Shown here: positions 1 through 7,522 of the stretch, piece by piece
Layout: each line of letters starts with the position of its first letter
Numbering within the stretch: position 1 is the first letter of the stretch
Assembly: GCA_000438155.1 (NCBI GenBank)
Contig: FR902912.1
Coordinates: 8,539-23,014, forward strand
Direction: 5' to 3'
Length of the DNA: 14,476 nt
Source: Firmicutes bacterium CAG:95
GTDB lineage: Bacteria; Bacillota; Clostridia; Lachnospirales; Lachnospiraceae
Notes under the pieces: generated by a model
What the model saw: only the letters and a program-made list of their open reading frames with translations
The model's database searches: none
Told to the model about the DNA's origin: nothing
Position numbers and translations under genes: made by a program

Positions 1-19
1 AGCAGGAAGGGAGATGGAA

Positions 20-862
20 ATGGAAAAGAAGGTATTATTTCAAAGAATGAAGGGATTGCTTGCACTTGTGCTTGCATTTACGATGATGTTCGGAACCGGC
101 ATGATGGTGCTGGCGGATGAAGCTAAAATTGATTTTGAAAAAATTAATGTAGGTGACAACATTCCTGGAGGAACAACACTTTTTCATTCTTATAGGCATA
201 GTGGAGACATAGTTGTCTATATATATGATGATAAGAATGAGGATAAAATTGAGGAGGATTTCAAAAAGCAGACGAAACCTCCTTTTCCGGGGCCGAAATA
301 TTGTGTTGAGACTCTAGAGGACTCTGTTCTACATGGAGGCGATGTATCAGTAACACTACCTGATAGGTATACATATTCTGTTAAGGAAGCAAAGGATAAA
401 AATACTTTTTGGATGGTGAGATATCCTCTGAAATCAAATGAAGAAGTGCAGCCGGTGCAGCCGGTGCAGCCCGTAGCAAGCCACGAGCACAGCTTCCAAT
501 GGGTGGAAACGCTGGAAGCGACACTTGAGAGCGACGGTCTGATGCAGCATAGGTGCGAATGCGGAGCGGTAGATGATGAATACCCGATATCAGCTTCACT
601 TGTTTATTTTCATGAATATTGCGCGGTAATACGGAATGCACCGCAGAATGCGGTTGTGGAATGGAATTCGGATCCGTTTCGTTGTTATACCAGAAGAATG
701 ATGGAAGAGCTTGCGAAGAGACCGGATGTATCATTAAAGACGACCTTTACCGATACGGACGGAAGAAGAAAGAGCTTTACGATCCCGGCAGGACAGGCAC
801 CGGCAGACAGTGAGCTGTTCTATGGATTTACCTATCTTGGCAATTTGTACGGATGGAACTAA
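20..862 (+). CDS. Secreted protein with N-terminal signal peptide and Lachnospiraceae-type C-terminal module
   Basis: Function unknown. The first 30 or so residues form a classic signal peptide: basic start (MEKK), hydrophobic core, likely cleavage after VLA before DEA. The mature part has an acidic N-terminal region (to about residue 138), a VQPVQPVQPV linker coded by three 9-bp repeats, and a C-terminal module of about 125 residues with HEHSFQWV, a CxC (RCECG) and the ending FTIPAG...YLGNLYGWN. I recall this C-terminal module from other Lachnospiraceae secreted proteins, with no known activity; the His and Cys residues could bind metal, which is a guess. I chose the ATG at 20 because GGAAGGGAG at 5-13 is well spaced for it and too close for the in-frame ATG at 14. 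The N-terminal half is visibly more AT-rich than the C-terminal half, suggesting a mosaic origin. No terminator separates it from the next gene. Confidence 0.8.
   Translation: MEKKVLFQRMKGLLALVLAFTMMFGTGMMVLADEAKIDFEKINVGDNIPGGTTLFHSYRHSGDIVVYIYDDKNEDKIEEDFKKQTKPPFPGPKYCVETLEDSVLHGGDVSVTLPDRYTYSVKEAKDKNTFWMVRYPLKSNEEVQPVQPVQPVASHEHSFQWVETLEATLESDGLMQHRCECGAVDDEYPISASLVYFHEYCAVIRNAPQNAVVEWNSDPFRCYTRRMMEELAKRPDVSLKTTFTDTDGRRKSFTIPAGQAPADSELFYGFTYLGNLYGWN
446..472 (+). repeat. Three 9-bp tandem repeats coding a Val-Gln-Pro linker
   Basis: The unit GTGCAGCCG occurs three times in a row, the last copy with one change. It codes VQP x3 and separates the AT-rich N-terminal region from the C-terminal module of the secreted protein. 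Such repeats can change length by slippage without shifting the frame. Confidence 0.8.
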
Positions 863-906
863 CCCTTTTCTCTGAACGGAACAGCCTGAAAACAGAATAA
901 ACAAAT

Positions 907-2262
907 ATGAGGATGAAAAGAACAGTGGAGAAGCAGTGGAAATCTTTGGTTGGTATGGCAGGAGTTGTAATAGCAAGCATTTTGTGTGCGATGCTGCTCC
1001 TTATGATAACCGGATGGATTCCGAAGAGCATGATCAGGGAGTCCTGCGTGGAGAGCGGGGCTTACTTTGAAGAGCACGAGCTGTTTCCTCTATTACTGGA
1101 GGGACAGTTTAATACCAGACAGGATAATTATGCAGATTGTATTCTTGTGAATATTTTATATCATATCGATAAGAAGGATCTGCTGCGTTCCCTGATAAAA
1201 GCTTCCTATTATAATCCGGAGCTTCAGTCAGTGGAGGTAAGCCTTGCCGAAAGCCTCGCAGGTGATAAAACACCTGACGTTGATTATTTCCGCTACTGGC
1301 ACGGAGGAATGGTTCTTCTTCGTCCTCTTTTTGTGTTTACGGGAATACGCGGAGCGAGAATCATACTGGGAGTCGTGCTGTTACTGCTTACTCTTACGGT
1401 GATCGCACTCATGTGGAAGCAAAAGGTAAAAACACTGGCGGTCTGCTATTTTCTGGGAAATGTCATTGTTCAGACCTGGATGTGTGCATTCAGTATAGAA
1501 TATATTACAACCTTTCTTCTGATGAATATTTTTCTGATTCTTTTGCTGCTTTGGTTTCCACACAGAACCGATACCGGTTCCTTCTACCGGAGAGTATACG
1601 CAATTCTGTGCGCTTCCGGTGTGTGGACCTGTTTTTTTGACTTTCTGACAACAGAGACACTGACGGTGACCATGCCGATTTTGCTGCTGCTTGTCCTGCG
1701 TTATCAGGCAGGAGAGCTGGAAAGCATCCGGCAGGAAAGCAGACGTCTGCTCTGTGGTCTGCTCTGCTGGGGAAGCTCTTATGCCATTATGTTTATTACC
1801 AAGTGGCTTCTTGCTGTGGTGGTGCTTGGCAGGCAGGCATTTGGAGAGGCAATGAAGGCAGCGGGAGAACGGGTCGGAGGAGCGGTATATCTTGGCAATA
1901 CGAATCTTGATCCGGAGGCATCCGGAATACAGCGGTTTCTGGGAGCGGTCATCCGTAACCAGGGCAGCCTGTTCCCTTTCCGTAATACGATGGGAATGGG
2001 AGCAGCCGCAATCAGCTTTCTTGCGGTGCTGTTTGTCTGTCTGGCATTAATTTATCTTTTCCGGTCAAAACAGTTTGACGGACGCCTGTTGTTACTGATC
2101 CTGATGATTGGTGCAGTGCCGTATCTGCGCTATATAGTGCTTGAAAATCATGCTTATCTGCATTACTTCTTTACATATCGTGCACAGCTTGTAACCGTTA
2201 CCGGGGTGCTGTTCGTTACGTATGAGCTGGGAATCCGGAATATCCTGAGAAAGAAAAAATAG
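907..2262 (+). CDS. Polytopic membrane protein of unknown function
   Basis: A 451-residue integral membrane protein with an N-terminal transmembrane helix (about residues 14-36), a polar external-type loop (about 40-135), then a run of further hydrophobic segments (about 151-170, 175-216, 228-246, 252-265, 282-308, 365-385, 393-411, 426-441) and a basic C-terminus. Recognisable polar spots within or next to helices are DFLTTE at 245-250, the TKW at 298-300 and NHAYLHYFFTYR at 414-425. I have a memory of similar uncharacterised clostridial proteins carrying these motifs, but I cannot name a family. Its place before a GT2 gene suggests a role in surface glycan assembly, possibly a GT-C-like transferase or a flippase. 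The start is uncertain: there is no good ribosome site before ATG 907 or the in-frame ATG 913, so translation may be coupled to the gene upstream or weak. Confidence 0.75.
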   Translation: MRMKRTVEKQWKSLVGMAGVVIASILCAMLLLMITGWIPKSMIRESCVESGAYFEEHELFPLLLEGQFNTRQDNYADCILVNILYHIDKKDLLRSLIKASYYNPELQSVEVSLAESLAGDKTPDVDYFRYWHGGMVLLRPLFVFTGIRGARIILGVVLLLLTLTVIALMWKQKVKTLAVCYFLGNVIVQTWMCAFSIEYITTFLLMNIFLILLLLWFPHRTDTGSFYRRVYAILCASGVWTCFFDFLTTETLTVTMPILLLLVLRYQAGELESIRQESRRLLCGLLCWGSSYAIMFITKWLLAVVVLGRQAFGEAMKAAGERVGGAVYLGNTNLDPEASGIQRFLGAVIRNQGSLFPFRNTMGMGAAAISFLAVLFVCLALIYLFRSKQFDGRLLLLILMIGAVPYLRYIVLENHAYLHYFFTYRAQLVTVTGVLFVTYELGIRNILRKKK

Positions 2263-2300
2263 TGTTATTCCGTTAAATCAGAGAAGGAGACGCGCTGCAC

Positions 2301-3014
2301 ATGGAATTGACGATTCTGATGCCATGCCTGAATGAAGAAAACACAATTGAAGGCTGTGTAAGACAGGCAGTTTCTTTCCTGCACGATTACCATATTGATG
2401 GAGAGGTGCTGGTTATTGATAATGGAAGTACTGATGCTTCAGCAAAGAGAGCATTACATGCCGGAGCGAAGGTACTGTCCTGTGACCGGAAGGGCTACGG
2501 CAATGCCCTGGGATTTGGACTAAAGCACTCAGCCGGTAAATATGTGATCATGGCAGATTGTGATTGCAGTTATTCCTTTGAAGAGCTGCAGCCGTTTCTC
2601 GATAAATTAAGAGCGGGTGCGGATATGGTAATCGGAGATCGCTTTGCTTACCCGATGGAGAAGGGGGCAATGGGCTTTTCCCATAAATATATCGGAGTGC
2701 CTGTCTTATCTTTTATTGGAAGGTGCTGTTTCCGAACGGATGTGAGGGATTTTCACTGTGGCGTACGTGCAGTGAACAGGGATTGTTTCCTGAGACTCGG
2801 ATGCCAGTGTGGGGGGATGGAATTCGCTACGGAAATGATAGGAAGGGCTGCCGTGCTGGGGCAGAACATCCGTCAGGTTCCGGTACGCTTCTATAAGGAT
2901 CAAAGAGGGCACCACTCTCATTTGAGGTCGGTACGGGATGGTCTGCGCCACTTAAAGCTTATGTGGAAATTGTTATGGGTATCATATCATGAAAGAGCTT
3001 TACGATCCCGGTAA
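2301..3014 (+). CDS. GT2-family glycosyltransferase (polyprenyl-phosphate sugar synthase type)
   Basis: A 237-residue cytosolic GT-A enzyme of the DPM1/GtrB-like group, which moves a sugar from a nucleotide donor to a polyprenyl-phosphate carrier at the inner membrane face. Visible motifs: MPCLNEENTI at the N-terminus, nucleotide-binding DNGSTD (40-45), metal-binding DCD in DCDCSYSF (86-93), FHCGVRAVNR (151-160), GMEFATEM (172-179) and HLRSVRDGLRHLKLM (207-221). AAGGAG at 2284-2289 gives a ribosome site about 11 bases before ATG 2301. Many relatives I know of carry transmembrane helices straight after the RDGxRHL motif; short forms also exist. Here the protein stops about 16 residues past it, and the last seven residues (from 2991) are coded by a fossil of the 3' end of the secreted-protein gene read in another frame. 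So the C-terminus may be truncated, although the catalytic domain looks whole. Confidence 0.85.
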   Translation: MELTILMPCLNEENTIEGCVRQAVSFLHDYHIDGEVLVIDNGSTDASAKRALHAGAKVLSCDRKGYGNALGFGLKHSAGKYVIMADCDCSYSFEELQPFLDKLRAGADMVIGDRFAYPMEKGAMGFSHKYIGVPVLSFIGRCCFRTDVRDFHCGVRAVNRDCFLRLGCQCGGMEFATEMIGRAAVLGQNIRQVPVRFYKDQRGHHSHLRSVRDGLRHLKLMWKLLWVSYHERALRSR

Positions 3015-3029
3015 TCTGTACGGATGGAA
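2991..3029 (+). pseudogene. Remnant of the 3' end of a paralogue of the first gene
   Basis: Bases 2991-3011 are identical over 21 bases to 768-788 in the secreted-protein gene, and 3013-3029 match 842-858 at 16 of 17 bases. The two blocks correspond to coding for SFTIP and NLYGWN, the last part of the C-terminal module. About 52 bp between them are missing here, with GG at both edges of the gap. The loss is not a multiple of three, so the fragment is not readable in its old frame. It overlaps the end of the GT2 gene and provides that gene's TAA stop. Confidence 0.75.
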
Positions 3030-3065
3030 TCAGGCACTGGAGGGGACAAAATATCAGGATAAGAG

Positions 3066-3097
3066 AAACCGCTGTGGAAAAACTACAGCGGCTTTAT
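3066..3097 (+). terminator. Rho-independent terminator after the GT2 gene
   Basis: CCGCTGT (3069-3075) pairs with ACAGCGG (3085-3091) around a 9-base loop, with A residues before the stem and CTTTATTTAT after it. It would end transcription of the 907-3014 genes and separate them from the two GT-C genes. Confidence 0.75.
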
Positions 3098-3105
3098 TTA
3101 TCGCT

Positions 3106-3133
3106 TTGTTTTTCCGGGGGATCATGTTAAGAT
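3106..3133 (+). promoter_or_regulatory. Putative promoter of the GT-C gene pair
   Basis: TTGTTT (3106-3111), a 16-bp spacer and an extended -10 TGtTAAGAT (-10 hexamer 3128-3133). It lies just after the terminator and about 70 bp before the start at 3203, which fits a separate transcript for the downstream glycosyltransferases. Confidence 0.45.
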
Positions 3134-3202
3134 AAATAAGTGACAGATCAGAGTACTGCGTAAGAGAAAAAGGACGCAGGAGATTAATGTGGGATAGCAA
3201 TT

Positions 3203-5131
3203 ATGAGGATAATACAAAGGCTTATTTTTGGAACACCGGAAGAAAAATGGAAGAATGGTTGTGGAATTCTCTTTCTGATTTTGGGAATTCTTTCCTTTTT
3301 TGTATGCCTGTTTCAGGCATTCGGACAGGATATCTGGTTTGATGAAGTATTTTCCGTGAATTTCATACAACATAGTTATAGGGAAATTGCTGCCCTTACC
3401 GGGAAGGATGTGCATCCGCCACTTTATTACTGGTATTTGAAGCTCTTTCATGATATTGGGAAGGTACTGGTTCCGGCGGCTTCCTCGATCGTACTTTGCA
3501 AGCTTGCATCAATGCTTCCCTTTGTGGGAATCTTCGTTTATACACTGACAGCGATCCGGAAGAACTTCGGACTGCATGTTGCAGGGCTGTTCTGGTTCCT
3601 GGTAATGACCATGCCGCAGATCTCCAACTATACGGTGGAGATCCGGATGTATTCCCTGGCATTGTTTTTTATTACGGCTGCTTTCGTACATAGCTGTGAA
3701 CTGGTTCGTGCATTTCCAGCGCAAGGAGTATCTGAGGCAGAGAGAACAGCAGAACCGGGAGTGGCTGCAGGAACAGAAGAGACAGCAGAACCGGGAGCGG
3801 CTGCAGGAACAGAAGAGACAGCAGAATCGGGAGCAGCTGCAGGAACAGAAGAGGCAGCAGAACCAGAAGCAGCAGGATCAGAAGTAACCTCCGGAGCAGT
3901 TTTGACATCAGGATCTGTCACTGGAGAAAATGGATTGATAAAATGGTGGAAGAAAAATAAACACTGGCTTCTGTTCTGGGGTTATGGAATCCTCACGGCA
4001 TATACCCAGTATTATGCCTGCGTAGCGGTGATTGCGATTTATATTGCGTTGTTTGTATTCTTCGTTGTTAAGGCGCATAAAGGAAAAACAGAAAAAACAT
4101 CTTGTAAAAAGACGCATATACATAAGGAACAATTAAAAGAGCAGGAAGCAATTCTGACAAAAGCCCCTGTGAAAGGATGGAAAGCAGAACATACAACGGA
4201 ACAGGAAACCGGAAGGATAGCAGGAAAATGTATAGGGAAGGTTCTGCTTTGCGCCGGATTATCCGTGCTTGCTTATCTTCCGTGGCTGCCGTTCTTTTTC
4301 TCGCAGGTACGGACGGTAAGCAGCAGCTATTGGATTCAGCCGCTCACCTGGAAAAGTATTTTCGGATGCATGAAATATATTTTCCTGCCGGTTTCCTATG
4401 CGGTAAAGAAGAATTACGTGCTGGCCTGTGTGATGATTTTGCTCTTTGGTGCAGCCTTCCTGTATTCCTTCCTTATGAAAAGAAAGGATGCAAGGGGACG
4501 CTTCTTTCTGCTTACCGGATTATGGATTGCGGTATTTACCACACTGATTGGATTTGTATGCTCGATTCTGAATCGTCCAATCTTCGTATACCGGTATCTC
4601 ATCCCCTGCCTTGGGGCTATGTGGCTTGTGGCAGCAGTTGTGCTGTGGGATTTTATAGAGAAAAACTGGGGCATTCTGTTATTCGTGCCGTTTCTTCTTT
4701 CAGGATATTCGAATATGCAGGGCTTTTATGGAGAAGAGAATAAGAAGATCGCAGAGATGAAAGTAACGCAGAGCTTTCTTGCAGATTTTCCAAAGGATGC
4801 TGTGGTACTTTGCAACTTCAATCATGTGCAGGCCGTGACAGCCTGTTATCTGAAGGATTCAAATGAGATCTGGCTGTATGGAAGCAATCCGGAAGACCTG
4901 ATTGCAGAGCTGCTTCCACAGTGCCGGGGACTTGAGGATACCACAGAGCTTTCGCAGCTTGTGAAGGAAAGGAATGTTTATTTCTTCGGCAGCTTCAACA
5001 GCAGGGAGGAGCTGTTGAAGGAATGGGAGACCGAAGGGATTGCCTATACCGAAGAAGGAACCTATCTGCTGGAGAGGTATTATTTTAATGTTTACCATTT
5101 GGTAACAAATCAGAGTCATGTTGACCCTTGA
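3203..5131 (+). CDS. GT-C/GT39-type membrane glycosyltransferase with an internal 12-residue tandem repeat
   Basis: A 642-residue polytopic membrane protein of the GT-C fold, related to the PMT/ArnT group, which transfers sugar from a polyprenyl-phosphate donor on the outer membrane face. The first transmembrane helix (about 20-40) is followed by the hallmark acidic pair in WFDEVF (D47, E48) and by HPPLYYWYLKLF (71-82). RMYSLALF at about 148 and YLPWLPFFFSQV further on are typical of clostridial members. The loop after helix FITAAFVH carries three and a half 12-residue repeats of the AEPGAAAGTEET type (183-227), absent from the fold itself; a second Lys-rich loop follows. The soluble C-terminus is about 130 residues. 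Start 3203 has only GGGA at 3191-3194; a stronger AGGAG at 3178-3182 faces an out-of-frame ATG at 3187. The acceptor and sugar are unknown. Confidence 0.85.
   Translation: MRIIQRLIFGTPEEKWKNGCGILFLILGILSFFVCLFQAFGQDIWFDEVFSVNFIQHSYREIAALTGKDVHPPLYYWYLKLFHDIGKVLVPAASSIVLCKLASMLPFVGIFVYTLTAIRKNFGLHVAGLFWFLVMTMPQISNYTVEIRMYSLALFFITAAFVHSCELVRAFPAQGVSEAERTAEPGVAAGTEETAEPGAAAGTEETAESGAAAGTEEAAEPEAAGSEVTSGAVLTSGSVTGENGLIKWWKKNKHWLLFWGYGILTAYTQYYACVAVIAIYIALFVFFVVKAHKGKTEKTSCKKTHIHKEQLKEQEAILTKAPVKGWKAEHTTEQETGRIAGKCIGKVLLCAGLSVLAYLPWLPFFFSQVRTVSSSYWIQPLTWKSIFGCMKYIFLPVSYAVKKNYVLACVMILLFGAAFLYSFLMKRKDARGRFFLLTGLWIAVFTTLIGFVCSILNRPIFVYRYLIPCLGAMWLVAAVVLWDFIEKNWGILLFVPFLLSGYSNMQGFYGEENKKIAEMKVTQSFLADFPKDAVVLCNFNHVQAVTACYLKDSNEIWLYGSNPEDLIAELLPQCRGLEDTTELSQLVKERNVYFFGSFNSREELLKEWETEGIAYTEEGTYLLERYYFNVYHLVTNQSHVDP
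3749..3883 (+). repeat. 36-bp in-frame tandem repeat
   Basis: Three near-identical 36-bp units (3749-3784, 3785-3820, 3821-3856) and a diverged partial fourth, beginning GCAGAACCGGGAG. In the gene's frame they code Ala/Glu/Gly/Thr repeats. In the +1 frame the same DNA codes Gln/Arg/Glu-rich repeats (QQNRERLQEQKR type) and stays open from about 3693 to a TAA at 3885-3887. The unit is a multiple of three, so copy number can change without harming the protein. Confidence 0.9.
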
Positions 5132-5187
5132 CGGAATATGATGAAGAATTTTTGATCTGTGTTTATTTTAAGGGAAAAGGAATTTAC

Positions 5188-6735
5188 ATGAAAAGAATCA
5201 AAGCATTTATAGTAGAAAATAAATTATTCAGCCTGTTTTTCTTAGGGATGGCAGTCTATTATGCAGTCAGCATGTTTGCAATCAAACCATGGTATGATGA
5301 GCTGTATACCTACTATTCCTTTATTTCAAGGGGACCGGTTTATGCGGCAATTCACTGGCCGGTGCCGAATAATCATGTCTTTTATTCGGTGCTGTCAGCG
5401 TTTCTTGATTATCTGGGAAATCCCTATATCGGACTTCGTGGTGTTTCATTTCTCATGTCCTGTGCCAATATGCTTCTTTTGTATCAGTTTGCGAAGAAAT
5501 TCCTGAACCGGTTCTTTTCCGCAGGGGTGGTATTCCTGTATGTGGCAGTCTGGCAGGTCAACAATCTTTCGGTGCAGGGACGCGGCTATACACTTGCGGC
5601 AACCTGTTATCTGCTTGCCCTGTTAAGTCTTTTTAAGATCTGTAAGGAGCAGGCGCGGAGGAGAGATTATATCCTTTATGCCCTTTCCCTGACAGGGGGA
5701 CTGTATACGCTGGTAAGCTCGACCTTCTGGGTTATTCCGGTCTGTATCACGGGTGGAATTACCCTTCTTTTTATGAAAAAGTATAAAACACTGTGGAAGC
5801 TGATTGCCGCTTCCGTAGTGGCAGCGGGCCTGACGGTTTTGCTATATGCGGTGATCTGGCTTGCAATCGGATCGAACCTCATGTCGAAGGACCCGGCCGG
5901 TATTTATTATGGAATTTATCAGGTAAAAATCATTCTGAAAACGCCGTTTGAAGCATTGCGGACCGGCATGGAATATATGCTGGCGACTCCGTACATTCAA
6001 GGGGATGAGCGAAGCTACATCGTGAAGGAGCTATTCCATTATCTTACGGGTGTGTTTAATCTGTTCTATGCAGGATTTGGAGAGGTGCTTGTGGTGATCC
6101 TTGCTATCGGGGGTGTACTTGCCGTCGTGAGTGCATGCTTTTCCCGTAAAAAGGATGAGGCTTCATGGTTCTTCCACGTCTATCTGGCGGTATCCACAGT
6201 GATGGTTCCGGTGATGTTGGTGATTCAGAGTGTGCAGCCGTATTACAGGGTATTTTCCTTCCTTGCCGTTCCGGTCAGCCTGATGCTGGTGTGGCTGCTG
6301 AAGCTTCTGGTGGAGAGAGTATTCCGATTTTCGGAAGGGGAGATGGTTATTGCTGGGAAGTACTGCTGCTTACTGCTTTTGGGGTTTGCAGTGTTTGAGC
6401 TTTGCGGATCCTCGTATCATTCCCAGTATGCGGAGCGTGAAACAGAAATCGCTGATATTTTCCGGGGACATACGGAGAATCTGCAGACCTGCTTTCCGGT
6501 AGATGATTATCAGAAGTATGTGCTGAAATTTTATTATGACAGGGAACCGGCAGAGGTGACAGTTACGGATGCGCAGTGTATCCTCATTCCGAAGGAAATC
6601 TATGACGAAAAGAAGGAAATTCCGCAATGGCCGACGCTTTATGGCTATGGAGCAGTGGATACGGTTTATATTAAGGATCATTTTACGCAGGTTAACGAAA
6701 GTGAGAATTATGAACTCTATATCCGGAAGGAATAG
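5188..6735 (+). CDS. Second GT-C-type membrane glycosyltransferase
   Basis: A 515-residue polytopic membrane protein, also of GT-C type. After the first helix (about 11-31) comes the acidic pair in PWYDELYTYYSF (D37, E38), then HWPVPNNHVFYSVLS (56-70), the counterpart of the His-containing loop in GT39/ArnT-like enzymes, and VQGRGYTLA at about 129. About ten further hydrophobic segments and a soluble C-terminus of about 110 residues follow. I chose ATG 5188 because AAAAGGA at 5175-5181 precedes it at good spacing and because the residues after it (MKRIKAF) are a normal cytosolic lead-in to the first helix. A longer version could begin at TTG 5128, overlapping the previous stop by four bases, but it has no ribosome site. 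The gene lies 56 bp after the other GT-C gene with no terminator between, so the two are probably cotranscribed. Confidence 0.85.
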   Translation: MKRIKAFIVENKLFSLFFLGMAVYYAVSMFAIKPWYDELYTYYSFISRGPVYAAIHWPVPNNHVFYSVLSAFLDYLGNPYIGLRGVSFLMSCANMLLLYQFAKKFLNRFFSAGVVFLYVAVWQVNNLSVQGRGYTLAATCYLLALLSLFKICKEQARRRDYILYALSLTGGLYTLVSSTFWVIPVCITGGITLLFMKKYKTLWKLIAASVVAAGLTVLLYAVIWLAIGSNLMSKDPAGIYYGIYQVKIILKTPFEALRTGMEYMLATPYIQGDERSYIVKELFHYLTGVFNLFYAGFGEVLVVILAIGGVLAVVSACFSRKKDEASWFFHVYLAVSTVMVPVMLVIQSVQPYYRVFSFLAVPVSLMLVWLLKLLVERVFRFSEGEMVIAGKYCCLLLLGFAVFELCGSSYHSQYAERETEIADIFRGHTENLQTCFPVDDYQKYVLKFYYDREPAEVTVTDAQCILIPKEIYDEKKEIPQWPTLYGYGAVDTVYIKDHFTQVNESENYELYIRKE

Positions 6736-6813
6736 AAGAAATTCGTCGATAAGTTTATTATGAAAAATGTATAAAAAGTTTATAAAAACATGCATTTTCC
6801 TGTGAAAATATGC

Positions 6814-6819
6814 TATGAT
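6814..6819 (+). promoter_or_regulatory. Extended -10 promoter element for the alarmone synthetase
   Basis: TGCTATGAT (6811-6819) is a good extended -10 with hexamer TATGAT; no convincing -35 is seen. Transcription would begin near 6826, which makes the ATG at 6831 almost leaderless and supports the later start at 6867. An imperfect inverted repeat, GCATTTTC / GAAAATATGC (6792-6813), fills the space just upstream. Confidence 0.5.
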
Positions 6820-6866
6820 ATAAGTGGAGTATGGGGACTCCCGAAGAGGGAGAGGAAGGGTTGCTT

Positions 6867-7511
6867 ATGGATATTATCACAGGACGTGACGGAGATGTGG
6901 ATAACTGGAAAGAGGTTATTCTTATTTATAGTTCGGCTCTGAAACAGATTGGTACGAAACTGGAGATTCTGAATGATGAATTTCAGCACGTACACAGCTA
7001 TAATCCGATTGAACATATCAAATCCCGGATTAAGACCGCGGAGAGTATCGTTAAGAAGTTAAGACGGTATGGCTATGAATCGACGATTTCCAATATGGTG
7101 GAATACATTAATGATATTGCGGGGATCCGCGTGATCTGTTCGTTCATGTCGGATATTTACCGTATTGCCGATATGATCAGTAACCAGAGAGACATTAAGG
7201 TGATTTCGGTGAAGGACTATCTGAAGAATCCGAAGCCGAGCGGCTATCGCAGTTATCATATGATTGTGACGGTTCCGGTATATTTGTCAGACCGGATTGT
7301 GGATACGAAGGTGGAGATCCAGATCCGTACAGTAGCGATGGATTTCTGGGCAAGCTTAGAGCATAAGATTCATTATAAGTTCGAAGGAAATGTGCCGGAG
7401 CATATCCAGAGTGAGCTGATAGAGTGTGCAGATATGGTGGCAGCGCTTGATGATAAGATGCTTTCGCTGAATGAAGAAGTTCTCAGTATGAATAATCTTG
7501 GTGAAGAATAA
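6867..7511 (+). CDS. relQ: Small alarmone synthetase (GTP pyrophosphokinase, RelQ/YjbM type)
   Basis: A 214-residue RelA/SpoT-type synthetase with no hydrolase or regulatory domains. It makes (p)ppGpp by moving pyrophosphate from ATP to GDP or GTP, as part of the stringent response in the cytosol. Visible motifs: RIKTAESIVKKLRRYG (54-69), the metal-binding aspartate in INDIAGIR (D83), PKPSGYRSYH (122-131, guanine-nucleotide region), the glutamate in VEIQIRT (E150) and MDFWASLEHKIHYK (158-171). The length matches the RelQ family (about 210). GAGGAAGGG at 6852-6860 selects ATG 6867; the in-frame ATG 6831 lacks a ribosome site and falls at the predicted transcript start. It stands alone with its own promoter and terminator. 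RelQ versus RelP cannot be settled by eye, so the symbol is tentative. Confidence 0.9.
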   Translation: MDIITGRDGDVDNWKEVILIYSSALKQIGTKLEILNDEFQHVHSYNPIEHIKSRIKTAESIVKKLRRYGYESTISNMVEYINDIAGIRVICSFMSDIYRIADMISNQRDIKVISVKDYLKNPKPSGYRSYHMIVTVPVYLSDRIVDTKVEIQIRTVAMDFWASLEHKIHYKFEGNVPEHIQSELIECADMVAALDDKMLSLNEEVLSMNNLGEE

Positions 7512-7522
7512 AGGAACATAAG

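Noticed and set aside
3749..3883. 36-bp repeats as a CRISPR array
   Set aside because: The units are directly adjacent with no spacers and lie in frame inside a membrane protein gene.
5128..5187. TTG start for the second GT-C gene, overlapping the previous stop
   Set aside because: No ribosome site before it, whereas ATG 5188 has one and gives a normal N-terminus.
6370..6795. 141-codon ORF on the - strand
   Set aside because: Mostly antisense to the second GT-C gene and without any recognisable feature.
6831..6866. Upstream ATG as the start of the alarmone synthetase
   Set aside because: It lies about five bases from the predicted transcript start and has no ribosome site; GAGGAAGGG selects 6867.
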